From NCBI GenBank assembly GCA_028686145.1, contig JAQUCQ010000002.1, positions 1-36,116 of the forward strand: a DNA stretch of 36,116 nucleotides, read 5' to 3'. Both the position numbers and the translations under genes were made by a program. Shown in pieces: positions 1 through 7,156 of this stretch. Source of the stretch: Desulfuromonadaceae bacterium (GTDB taxonomy: Bacteria > Desulfobacterota > Desulfuromonadia > Geobacterales > Pseudopelobacteraceae). The notes under the pieces were generated by a model. It was not told the origin of the DNA. It ran no database searches and saw only the letters and a list, made by a program, of their open reading frames with translations. Each line of letters opens with the position of its first letter. Positions within the stretch are counted from its first letter, which is position 1.

Positions 1-656
1 TGATACCCGTGTTGCGAAAAATGCCGCACCTCAAGAGGATCAAAACCGCCTTCCGGGCCAATTGCAATAATAACTGAAGAAGGTTTCACTCCAACCGAAA
101 GTGCATCTTTCAGCGAATGCTCACGCTCTCCCTCCCAAAGTATCAGACGGAGTTCCTGACTCGTGTCATTTGCCGCTTCGACAGCGCTCGGCCTCCAGTC
201 CACCTCGGGGATATCAGGGCGTCCGCACTGCCTCGCAGCCTCCGTCACGATCCGCTTCCAGCGTTCAAGCTTATTGTTCTGCTGATCTTCTCGTATCTTA
301 GCCACTGAGCGGCGCCCCCCAAATATCCAGAAATTGTGAGCACCGAGTTCGGTTCCTTTCTGCAAAATCAAATCGATCTTATCCCCTTTTGGAAGCGCTT
401 GACAGATTGTAATACGTGGAGTAGCCGAATCTCTTTCACCAGCAAGACAGGAAGATATGATTTTTACAGCCACCCACTCCTTGGCTACCTGATTGATTGT
501 GCCAAAATATACTATCCCCTTCTCATCGGCCAATTGGACAGCATCACCCGTTCCCAACCGCAAAACACGAACCATATGATTATAAATGTCTCCATCAAAG
601 GAGGCATAGCCATCACGAATGGTTCTCGAATGTATCATAAAACGGCGCGTGCTCAT
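1..656 (-). CDS. rsmE: 16S rRNA (uracil1498-N3)-methyltransferase RsmE, 3' end outside window
   Basis: RsmE methylates N3 of U1498 in 16S rRNA using S-adenosylmethionine. The frame is open from an ATG at 656 to the window edge, about 218 codons without a stop, so the C-terminus is missing. The protein begins MSTRRFMIHS and contains the family signatures HMVRVLRLGTGD near residue 30, KGDKIDLILQKGTELGA in the middle and the SPOUT-fold cofactor motif IIAIGPEGGFDPLEV near the visible end. The start codon overlaps the prmA stop as ATGA, so the two translation-related methyltransferases are very likely translationally coupled. The prmA-rsmE order is common in bacteria. Confidence 0.93.
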   Translation of the reverse strand, partial: MSTRRFMIHSRTIRDGYASFDGDIYNHMVRVLRLGTGDAVQLADEKGIVYFGTINQVAKEWVAVKIISSCLAGERDSATPRITICQALPKGDKIDLILQKGTELGAHNFWIFGGRRSVAKIREDQQNNKLERWKRIVTEAARQCGRPDIPEVDWRPSAVEAANDTSQELRLILWEGEREHSLKDALSVGVKPSSVIIAIGPEGGFDPLEVRHFSQHGY

Positions 657-1582
657 GAACCGGCTTCGTTCCTGTACTGCATTGCTACCCATTCGCCTGA
701 ACAAACAGTCTGGCAGTAGTTCAACGGCTGGGAAGCAAATCCCTGACGAACTAATTGCTCTTTTTCCGCCAGAATTCCAGAGAGAATCAAGTACCCTCCT
801 GGAGACAACCGAGCAGTCAGGTACGGTGCCAGTCGCACTAACTCCTCTGCAAGAATATTCGCCAAAATAATATCAAAATTTTCAACAAGCGATTCAAGTG
901 GTGCGGTGCCGCATTCTATACGCTCTGAAAGTCCATTGAGCTCGAGGTTCTCATGTGCAACAGTAACCGCGTCAGGGTCAATATCAAGCGCAAGTATCCG
1001 TCCTGCGCCCAACAAGCTCGCTGCCATCGCAAGAATCCCCGAACCGGTACCAAGATCAAGCAATGACGGCTGCGATGTCTGATCGCATTGATCCATGGTC
1101 TGTTCTAATAACTCCAGACAGAGCCGCGTAGTTTCGTGTCCACCAGTACCAAATGCCATTCCCGGATCAATGCGCAAAACCAAATCACCTGGTAATTGCA
1201 TCGCTTCCTCCCATGTCGGGACAATCAGGAGACGTTTGCCAATCCGAAGCGGCTTGAAATGAACCTTCCAGCTACTACTCCAATCCTCCGAGTTAACAAC
1301 AGTTAGCGCAGGAGCACCAAAACAGGCAACTGGATGCCGCTTTGAAAGTTCTGATATGAACGCTTCAAGTTCCTGCATCTGCGGTTCAGGGTCATTATCA
1401 GCAGACAGATAGGCTTTAATCACAACGCGTACTGAATGAGGTATTTCGCTTATAGAAAATGCATCCACACACTTGTTATCAATACAGACACCGTTACCGG
1501 TTAAGCGTGTCATAAATTCAGCAACAACGTCAGCATACTCTTCAGGAACATCGCACGCAATTTCAAGCCATAAATCGATCAT
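653..1582 (-). CDS. prmA: Ribosomal protein L11 methyltransferase PrmA
   Basis: PrmA trimethylates ribosomal protein L11. The protein is 309 aa from the ATG at 1582 (MIDLWLEIAC), close to the usual length of about 300. The N-terminal half is the L11-recognition domain. The C-terminal half is a class I SAM methyltransferase with GMAFGTGGHETTRLCLE, then LLDLGTGSGILAMAA (SAM loop) and the catalytic-region motif NILAEEL. The frame stays open for 66 codons upstream, but that stretch includes the terminator of the cytochrome gene and reads as low-quality hydrophobic sequence, so I prefer the start at 1582, which has a weak AGGA upstream. It overlaps rsmE by 4 bases. Confidence 0.95.
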   Translation of the reverse strand: MIDLWLEIACDVPEEYADVVAEFMTRLTGNGVCIDNKCVDAFSISEIPHSVRVVIKAYLSADNDPEPQMQELEAFISELSKRHPVACFGAPALTVVNSEDWSSSWKVHFKPLRIGKRLLIVPTWEEAMQLPGDLVLRIDPGMAFGTGGHETTRLCLELLEQTMDQCDQTSQPSLLDLGTGSGILAMAASLLGAGRILALDIDPDAVTVAHENLELNGLSERIECGTAPLESLVENFDIILANILAEELVRLAPYLTARLSPGGYLILSGILAEKEQLVRQGFASQPLNYCQTVCSGEWVAMQYRNEAGS

Positions 1583-1760
1583 GTAAAATCCTGCAGAGAA
1601 AATGGAGTAACTACCGAGGAAAAGTAGCAGAAGCACCCACCCCTGACAATAAAAAAACATCTCTACTTTTGGCTTCAACAACACAAACGCCGTAGAGGAG
1701 ATGATATGACGAGGTACTTTCTCTTTATTTCCGTCTGAATCCTTCCGGGTGTACACAAAT

Positions 1761-1795
1761 AAAAAGCCGCCCGATAACAATCGGACGGCTTTTTA
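1761..1795 (-). terminator. Rho-independent terminator of the octaheme cytochrome gene
   Basis: An inverted repeat of 15-base arms (1761-1775 and 1780-1794 or so) surrounds a 4-5 base loop. Read on the minus strand the only imperfection becomes a G.U wobble and the hairpin ends in a run of T, so it fits termination of the minus-strand cytochrome gene that ends at 1816. It also insulates prmA from that gene. Confidence 0.88.
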
Positions 1796-1815
1796 TTACG
1801 TAAGGATACTACGTG

Positions 1816-3300
1816 TTATTTCTTCTTTTTTGCAGACTTCTTAGGAGCTACTGCTGCGCGACCACCATATTGCATTGGATCGCCTTTATAGCCAAGTGCA
1901 GTCCAGTTCATTCGTGTACCACCCATATGGCATTCGCCACATTGCAGGGCATCTTCCTTCGGAGAAACCTCATGTTGAGCGCTTATATAGGAAACCGTAT
2001 TAACAAACTGGTATTTACCGCTGTATGGAAGACCTTCCGGGCTCTTGGCACCGTTTACAAGAGCTTTTTCCCAGTCGTAGTTAACCCACAACTCCTTGTA
2101 CTGCTGGAAGGTGCTCAGGTATTTGAACTTGCTGTCCATTGGCTGGGTACCGGTAAAACGCTTATACGGATAGATTTTAGCGGTCTTATCCTTGATGTCG
2201 CCAAGTGGTCTCGTCATTATGACCGGCTTGGAGGGATCCTTAATCTTGTCGCCCAACATGTATCGGTCGATTTTGCCGTTATACCATTCATAGTCCGGCA
2301 CAACATTCATGCCCCACTTGAAGGTACCCTTTTTCTTGGCAAATGTTTCTTTGTCGAATTCTTCTTGTGGTTCAATATCTTTACCGACATCGGACCATTT
2401 CCACATCATCTTGGTGGCCTGGCCTTTTGCAAAAACAGGGATGTGGCAGGTCTGACAGGCCACGGAGGTCAGGTGATTATTCAGGATATTCTTGTTTTTA
2501 GACTTCTGGTGAGGAGCCTTGGCACCACTATGGCAATCTTCACAGGTCACTCGGGCATCGTAATGCGCCATCTGACTGGAAGCCCCTGCAATCCGGTGCT
2601 CTTTGGTTTTGTGGCAGTCCTGACACATCATTTCTTGGCCACCTTTTACCTTCTTGGCCATATGGACATCCTGCTTCTTATCAGCAAACAACAGGGTGGA
2701 ATCCAGCCCGGCATGCTTGACCGCATCACCACCACCACCGTAGAAGTGGCAATAGCCACAGTTTACCAAGTTTGGCCTGCCCACGCTCTGAGCAGCAAGT
2801 TCGAGATTCATAGAACCTTTAAGAATGGCCTGCATGTTAACGTCACACCCAACTGCAGCGCGATCATAGTTCCCTTTAAGTGCATGACAAACGAGACAAT
2901 CAATACGGGTCTTGTCAGTAAAATCAAAATTATTGGAGCGGGTCCAGCCATAACCGGCATGGCATTTGTTGCAGGATTCATGTACTACGCCATCAGGCCC
3001 ATTAAAAGGTGTTGTACAGAAGCTATTGATCATGTTCTTCTTGCCATATGTTTTAGTGCTATTTTCCAGTCGTTTGACATGGTTTGGCGTACCAGCCCAC
3101 GTCCAGTGGGTTGTCTTCATGACCTCTTCTGCCTGTTTCTCGTGGCATTCAAGACAGACCTTCGTAACCGATTGACCATCCTTGAACGGACCCTTGACAA
3201 ATTCCGTGTGATCCGTAGCGGCAAACGCCTGCAACGAGACCAAAACCAGAGCAGCGGCCATCACTGCCACCATTCCTTTAACACCCCTCATACCCCTCAT
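1816..3300 (-). CDS. Octaheme c-type cytochrome, tetrathionate reductase (OTR) type
   Basis: A secreted multiheme cytochrome of 494 aa from the ATG at 3300. I chose that start because AAGGAG lies 8-9 bases upstream and it begins a signal peptide: basic MRGMRGVKG, a hydrophobic core, and a cleavage site near AFA-A at residue 27. Eight CxxCH heme-binding motifs start at residues 49, 110, 135, 181, 226, 253, 282 and 454, with a long heme-free region (about 290-450) before the last. The spacing and the terminal CGECHMGGTRMNW resemble the octaheme tetrathionate reductase family of Shewanella, where one heme has lysine as the proximal or distal ligand. In vitro that family reduces tetrathionate, nitrite and hydroxylamine; the physiological substrate here is unknown. 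The tail is lysine-rich (KKSAKKKK). It is monocistronic, with its own terminator and an apparent promoter near 3.4 kb. Confidence 0.87.
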   Translation of the reverse strand: MRGMRGVKGMVAVMAAALVLVSLQAFAATDHTEFVKGPFKDGQSVTKVCLECHEKQAEEVMKTTHWTWAGTPNHVKRLENSTKTYGKKNMINSFCTTPFNGPDGVVHESCNKCHAGYGWTRSNNFDFTDKTRIDCLVCHALKGNYDRAAVGCDVNMQAILKGSMNLELAAQSVGRPNLVNCGYCHFYGGGGDAVKHAGLDSTLLFADKKQDVHMAKKVKGGQEMMCQDCHKTKEHRIAGASSQMAHYDARVTCEDCHSGAKAPHQKSKNKNILNNHLTSVACQTCHIPVFAKGQATKMMWKWSDVGKDIEPQEEFDKETFAKKKGTFKWGMNVVPDYEWYNGKIDRYMLGDKIKDPSKPVIMTRPLGDIKDKTAKIYPYKRFTGTQPMDSKFKYLSTFQQYKELWVNYDWEKALVNGAKSPEGLPYSGKYQFVNTVSYISAQHEVSPKEDALQCGECHMGGTRMNWTALGYKGDPMQYGGRAAVAPKKSAKKKK

Positions 3301-3361
3301 ACCCTTTTCTCCTTTTTGATGTCTTGCGTATTGTGAGCCCAATAACTGTTGCCAAACGCCA

Positions 3362-3410
3362 CTAGATATGGACAACGCTATATAAGAACATATCTAGATC
3401 TTAATGTCAA
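3362..3410 (-). promoter_or_regulatory. Putative promoter and operator of the octaheme cytochrome gene
   Basis: On the minus strand a perfect -35 hexamer TTGACA (3410-3405) is followed after 17 bases by TCTTAT as a possible -10, with other TA-rich choices 1-4 bases further on. A 9-bp inverted repeat, CTAGATATG at 3362-3370 and CATATCTAG at 3389-3397 (centres 27 bp apart), brackets the -10 region. That is the geometry of a repressor site, or of a stem at the start of the transcript. It is the only promoter-like signal seen in the 3301-3580 gap. Confidence 0.5.
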
Positions 3411-3580
3411 CAATCTGCATCAAGCACATAAGACCGTTAGAGTCCGTTTTAACTGACATTTTTGGGCTGACCTGAGGATAGATTTCCCACTGCCTGGCAA
3501 TCAATCAGCAACCAGAGTTGCAACAGTCAAAAGTCATCACACTTTCTTGCCAATACCCTGCACCAGCCAAACTTAAAAAA

Positions 3581-3799
3581 TCAGGAAAATCGTCCAATAA
3601 AATCTTTGGCTAGTTTGTAGACCAGCAGAGCAAACGGCCACGCATGCCAAAACAGGTCAAAGATGTCGATGGGACGCTTAAGTGTACCATTTGCCAGCAT
3701 CCTGATTTTTTCAACTATATGCGGCTGAGGGAAAAATGGGGCAAAACCGAGAAGCAATGCAAGCGGAATGAGAAACCGGTATTCCAGCAGATCCTTCAT
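3581..3799 (-). CDS. Small conserved-looking membrane protein, unknown function
   Basis: A 72-aa protein beginning MKDLLEYRFL. The start at 3799 has GGAG 8 bases upstream. It has two hydrophobic segments, about residues 7-25 (rich in leucine, ending before PFFPQPH) and 48-62 (FWHAWPFALLVYKLA), separated by a short loop with HIVEKIRMLANG. This suggests a hairpin membrane protein with both ends on the same side. The pattern looks like a conserved short family in Desulfuromonadales, but I cannot name a function. It lies about 280 bp upstream of the octaheme cytochrome on the same strand; the promoter-like signal between them argues for separate transcription. Confidence 0.7.
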   Translation of the reverse strand: MKDLLEYRFLIPLALLLGFAPFFPQPHIVEKIRMLANGTLKRPIDIFDLFWHAWPFALLVYKLAKDFIGRFS

Positions 3800-4052
3800 A
3801 TATCCAACTCCAGAAACATTGGGATTCCAGTAAATTATTTTCAGATATGTGTATATACATCTAATCTAGCGAAGGCAACGTATAGAACACGAAGAAGGGG
3901 ACAAGCGGTGTGTCACTTGCCATTGTGCATCATTCCACGGCATTAATAATTCAAATGACGGGCGAAGCATTCTGGCCCCGCTGCAACAGAGACATGAAGC
4001 ATAAAAACCATGGGCGAAAAAATTTACACATAATCAAGCTGTTATACAATAA
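3800..4052. other. Intergenic stretch without recognised genes
   Basis: Together with the following terminator this makes a gap of about 300 bp between two small minus-strand genes. I see no convincing open frame on either strand: the short frames have no ribosome binding site and no compositional support. The stretch presumably contains the promoter of the 72-aa membrane protein, but no clear -35/-10 pair stands out. Confidence 0.5.
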
Positions 4053-4082
4053 ATGGGTGGGTCTGCAAGCAGCCCCACCCAT
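4053..4082 (-). terminator. Probable intrinsic terminator downstream of the small secreted protein
   Basis: ATGGGTGGG at 4053-4061 pairs with CCCACCCAT at 4074-4082, with a further GCAG/CTGC pairing inside, giving a GC-rich stem of about 9 bp plus an inner helix. On the minus strand it lies just after the stop at 4105 and is followed by a T-rich but interrupted tract (ATTTATTG), so termination is likely but not textbook. Confidence 0.68.
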
Positions 4083-4104
4083 AACATCACAGGCCTTGAA
4101 CCAA

Positions 4105-4401
4105 TCAGCAGCCTGCTGTCTTTTGAACTCTGATAATAACCTTGCTTGCATCGTCGAAGCGAATACGCAGCTCATCGCCAACACGAATTTTCTTGTCTTT
4201 CAGTTTCTCCATTGTGGAATCGTCACGCACCTGCAACACGACAATGGCATCTGTCTTACGATCCTTTAAGGTCATTTCAGCACTGCTGCCATGCATTTTA
4301 AGCGCAGATATCGTGCCGATCATCTTGCCTTGACCAGCAAATGCCACAGTAGCCCAGACAGACACCACAACCATTACAACCAGAACAACCAGTCTTTTCA
4401 T
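4105..4401 (-). CDS. Small secreted protein of unknown function
   Basis: 98 aa from the ATG at 4401. A GGAGG sits 5 bases before this ATG, while the in-frame ATG at 4413 lies upstream of that Shine-Dalgarno and is unlikely. The N-terminus MKRLVVLVVMVVVSVWATVAFA is a signal peptide with a cleavage site around AFA-G. The mature part of about 76 residues is rich in beta-strand-like alternation and charged residues (EMTLKDRKTDAIVVLQV, RVGDELRIRFDD) and ends in a single Cys. The strand pattern suggests a small beta-barrel or OB-like fold, but I do not recognise the family. It has its own downstream hairpin at 4053-4082. Confidence 0.75.
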   Translation of the reverse strand: MKRLVVLVVMVVVSVWATVAFAGQGKMIGTISALKMHGSSAEMTLKDRKTDAIVVLQVRDDSTMEKLKDKKIRVGDELRIRFDDASKVIIRVQKTAGC

Positions 4402-4547
4402 GTTTTCCTCCATGTGTACCGACTAAGGATAGGAATTTACTTTTGGGACAGTACACCCCTGAACAAACCATCGTCAAGGCGTTTTTTGCTGATTTTAAAG
4501 CGAATCACAAGGTTGCCAGAAAAACTAGTAACACAGCCTGGCTGCAA

Positions 4548-5822
4548 TCAGCATTCTGCGGAAACCATGTTGAAGCGCCACTTGTATGCATCAAGCTGTG
4601 CATCAAGAAGACTGCCCAAAGGGATATTCGTTGCTTCCACAAGTGATTGGACTTCACCAAAGTTAACATGTTCAAGTGTCTCGGCAAGCGCCAGCAGTTC
4701 GCCTATTTCGCCTCCACGATTAAGGAGCGCCTCCGTTACAGCATCGCTCATATTTAATTCCTGTAAGATTTGTTCCATGGATGTCTCAAAAAGGACATCC
4801 ATAAGTGACATGATGCCGGCCAGAAAAGATTCTTCAACCGCTTCGTTGTCTCGGGAGGTGCCATGACGCAACATAGTAAGATACTCCATGAAACGTCCTC
4901 GGACAGCTGCCATCTCAAGAAGCGGGTTATTTATACCCCCGCTCGCAGAGCAGGCGTATATCGCGAGTTGCGTCCAACGACGGAGTTTATCCAACCCAAG
5001 GATCATAATTGCGTGACGGAGATTTCTAATCTTCTCCCGCAAACCAACATTGACAGAGTTTACAAGTTTAATCAGGTTGTAGGACAAGTCAGGATAGGTG
5101 CGAAATACCGTTTCGATATCATCGAGATCCATATTTCCGCGCAGAGATTCAAGCAGTTTGAGCATGCCGATCTTTGAGGTGTCAGGAGCTTTCCTCTTGA
5201 GCACTATTGGACGGGCAAAAAAATAGCCTTGAAAGAGTTCAAAACCCAACTCTCGGCATTCCTCAAACTGTTCCATTGTTTCTACGCATTCTGCAAGGAG
5301 TATGACGGGGAATTGCTTCAGTTTCTGTACCATCTCGCGGCAACCTTCACTGGTCGTCTCAAGCAAATTTATTTTTATTATATCGATAAATTGGTAAAAT
5401 GCGGCATTTGTAGAGGAATACGTATGATCATCAAGGGCCAGTCGAAAGCCTTGAGCTTTAAGAGTGCGTGCCCGGGCCTCATTTATTTCGTTAAAGGGCA
5501 TCGTTTCAAGAAGTTCCAGCACAATATGTTCCCGGGGGAGAAGTTCTATCGTTTCCGACAGCAGCACGTCTTCGGTTATATTTATAAAACCAAGCGTATT
5601 CCCCAACACCTCATGCAGCCCAAAATTAGTAAGGGCACTTGAAATGACACTGGCACTGGCAAAGTTCTGGCTATCATAGGTACTTCTATTGCACTCAGAA
5701 GAACGGAAAAGGAGTTCATAACCCACAATTTCCTGCCTGACATCCAGTATCGGTTGCCTGCCAAGAAAAATTTCCTGCCTGCCTATTTTCTGATTCTGGG
5801 GTTCATTCAACTGTTCATCCAA
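4548..5822 (-). CDS. EAL-HDOD (YuxH-like) signalling protein
   Basis: A 424-aa protein. Residues about 15-205 form an EAL-type domain of the YuxH group (GRQPILD, GYELLFR). Residues about 210-405 form an HDOD domain (LIKLVNSVNVG, AIMILGLDKLRRW). Several phosphodiesterase positions remain (E36 in ELLFR, N81, E103, D131-D132, K150, E178, Q198), but the usual DDFGTG loop reads DDHTYSS and EAL reads ELL, so cyclic-di-GMP hydrolysis is doubtful and a binding or scaffold role is more likely. The first possible start is TTG at 5822, which has a poor ribosome binding site. Another TTG four codons later has GGA 7 bases ahead, so the exact start is uncertain. It lies 60 bp downstream of the HD-GYP gene on the same strand and may share its riboswitch-controlled transcript. 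Confidence 0.9.
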   Translation of the reverse strand: MDEQLNEPQNQKIGRQEIFLGRQPILDVRQEIVGYELLFRSSECNRSTYDSQNFASASVISSALTNFGLHEVLGNTLGFINITEDVLLSETIELLPREHIVLELLETMPFNEINEARARTLKAQGFRLALDDHTYSSTNAAFYQFIDIIKINLLETTSEGCREMVQKLKQFPVILLAECVETMEQFEECRELGFELFQGYFFARPIVLKRKAPDTSKIGMLKLLESLRGNMDLDDIETVFRTYPDLSYNLIKLVNSVNVGLREKIRNLRHAIMILGLDKLRRWTQLAIYACSASGGINNPLLEMAAVRGRFMEYLTMLRHGTSRDNEAVEESFLAGIMSLMDVLFETSMEQILQELNMSDAVTEALLNRGGEIGELLALAETLEHVNFGEVQSLVEATNIPLGSLLDAQLDAYKWRFNMVSAEC

Positions 5823-5882
5823 CTTTAATATTTTTATTTACGTCCTTTTTTTCAGAAACGGTAGAGTAACCTGCCGACTCTT

Positions 5883-6959
5883 CTATGTATAGTTGTATGC
5901 ACTCGTAGTACGAATTTGCTTAAAATTCGATTCAAGTTCGAGAAAAGCTGCTACGATTTCTGTATCAAACTGTTTTCCGCTTTCTTGGGCTATCATTTCT
6001 TTTACATGTTCATGGTCCAGAGCCTTCCGGTAACAACGATCAGAGCAGAGTGCATCATATACGTCAGCCAGAGCCATTATTCTGGCTGACAGTGGTATAT
6101 TCGTACCCGAAAGCCCATCCGGATACCCTTTTCCATCCCACCGTTCATGATGATAGAGAGCAATCTCGATCCCCATGCCAATAAATGAGTTGTCAGGATA
6201 GCGGTTATACACCGTCTGCATATTACTCCCGCCGATTACGGTGTGGGTTTTCATGATTTCAAACTCTGCTTCGGTAAGTTTACCAGGCTTAAGCAGAACT
6301 GAATCAGGGATTGCCACTTTGCCAATATCGTGCAGAGTCGAGGCATGATAGAGGCAATCAATATAATCAGGAGTGAGTTGCCCGGAATAGGAGCTGTTGG
6401 AGTTAAGATATTCTGCCAACTGACGACAATATTCCTGAACACGCTCAAGATGGGAACCGGTGTCTTCGTCCCGGTTTTCGGCAAGTTTTGCCATGGCAAA
6501 TATTGTCGCGTGCTGGGCTTTTGAAATTTCTAAGATCTTTTTTTCTACAACTTTTTGCAGTTCAATTGTTTCGGCCATTGAACGGAGATTAAGATGCACG
6601 TCAATTCTTGCAAGGACTTCCTGATAATGAAAGGGTTTGGTGATGTAATCAACGCCTCCTGCCTGAAAACCGCGAATGATATCTTCCTTCTGTGCCATGC
6701 CACTTAAGAAGACCACCGGCGCCTTAAGACCTCTTCGCTTTACCTCTCTACAGAGTTCATATCCGTTCATTTTTGGCATTGATATGTCGAGCAGAATCAA
6801 ATCCGGAGGATTTTCTTCCATAAAATTAAGGGCTTGAGTACCATCCTGAAAAGTTTTCGTTTCCCAATTTCTGGCATTAAAAATATTACTTAAGAGTTCA
6901 AGTATTACAGGTTCATCATCAATAATAATAATTTTCTGTTTGGTGATGAGTGCATCCAT
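5883..6959 (-). CDS. Response regulator with HD-GYP phosphodiesterase output domain
   Basis: 358 aa from the ATG at 6959, chosen because AGAGGT lies about 8 bases upstream and the riboswitch terminator sits just before it. Residues 8-125 are a receiver domain with acidic pocket D14-D15, phospho-acceptor D58 (LILLDISMPKMNG) and K108. A helical linker leads to an HD-GYP domain at about 150-345 with all hallmark residues: E161-D164-H170 region, H210-D211 (LHDIGKVAIPD), H239, H270-H271, and G278-Y279-P280 in GKGYPDG. HD-GYP proteins of this RpfG-like architecture hydrolyse cyclic-di-GMP (some also cGAMP). With an intact catalytic set this is probably an active enzyme controlled by phosphorylation. 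No cognate histidine kinase is adjacent. Its mRNA leader carries a GEMM-I riboswitch. Confidence 0.95.
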   Translation of the reverse strand: MDALITKQKIIIIDDEPVILELLSNIFNARNWETKTFQDGTQALNFMEENPPDLILLDISMPKMNGYELCREVKRRGLKAPVVFLSGMAQKEDIIRGFQAGGVDYITKPFHYQEVLARIDVHLNLRSMAETIELQKVVEKKILEISKAQHATIFAMAKLAENRDEDTGSHLERVQEYCRQLAEYLNSNSSYSGQLTPDYIDCLYHASTLHDIGKVAIPDSVLLKPGKLTEAEFEIMKTHTVIGGSNMQTVYNRYPDNSFIGMGIEIALYHHERWDGKGYPDGLSGTNIPLSARIMALADVYDALCSDRCYRKALDHEHVKEMIAQESGKQFDTEIVAAFLELESNFKQIRTTSAYNYT

Positions 6960-6987
6960 TTGTTTGGACCTCTGTAGCTCATAAGTT

Positions 6988-7028
6988 AAAAAACAAAAAA
7001 CCTGCATTTTTTGTGAAATGGCAGGTTT
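6988..7028 (-). terminator. Intrinsic terminator serving as riboswitch expression platform
   Basis: On the minus strand AAACCTGC (7028-7021) pairs with GCAGGTTT (7005-6998) and is followed by TTTGTTTTTT (6997-6988), a classic intrinsic terminator. It lies between the GEMM-I aptamer and the ribosome binding site of the HD-GYP gene, so it would stop transcription before the coding region. The loop side TGCCATTTC is complementary over 9 nt to the aptamer 5' strand at 7127-7135, which offers an alternative antiterminator pairing. Confidence 0.88.
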
Positions 7029-7058
7029 ATCGGATATTTTATGTAGTTAATATCCAGT

Positions 7059-7140
7059 GCATCTGTTCGACAACCCCTCTTCCCGTTCTGGGCAGGTAGC
7101 TTTGCGTCATCCGGTTCCCCGAATTTTGCCATTTCGTGAT
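7059..7140 (-). promoter_or_regulatory. GEMM-I (cyclic-di-GMP-I class) riboswitch aptamer
   Basis: Read on the minus strand this shows the GEMM-I hallmarks in order. These are ATGGCAAAA (binding-site strand), a 6-bp stem ATTCGG/CCGGAT (7124-7119 and 7114-7109) closed by the GNRA tetraloop GGAA, the near-invariant GACGCAAAGC (7108-7099), a second helix with an internal AGAA receptor-like region, and the 3' strand GGGGTTGTCGAA. Aligned from memory to the Vibrio cholerae Vc2 aptamer, the ligand-contacting position 20 is G and position 92 is C, as in cyclic-di-GMP binders. Related Geobacter aptamers (GEMM-Ib) that prefer 3',3'-cGAMP are known, so specificity needs testing. The aptamer begins about 10 nt after a predicted transcription start and precedes a terminator. 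Confidence 0.93.
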
Positions 7141-7156
7141 ATATTTAATTCTGTTA

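Noticed and set aside
1583..1780. In-frame 66-codon N-terminal extension of prmA
   Set aside because: It crosses the cytochrome terminator, lacks a ribosome binding site and encodes no part of the PrmA fold; the open frame is probably chance.
1813..3336. Long plus-strand open frame (about 507 codons) opposite the cytochrome gene
   Set aside because: It is a shadow of the antisense gene: the minus-strand protein has eight CxxCH motifs, a signal peptide, a ribosome binding site and a terminator, whereas the plus-strand product has no recognisable domain.
3301..3375. In-frame 25-codon upstream extension of the octaheme cytochrome
   Set aside because: The Shine-Dalgarno sequence AAGGAG lies inside this extension, right before the ATG at 3300, and the signal peptide starts there.
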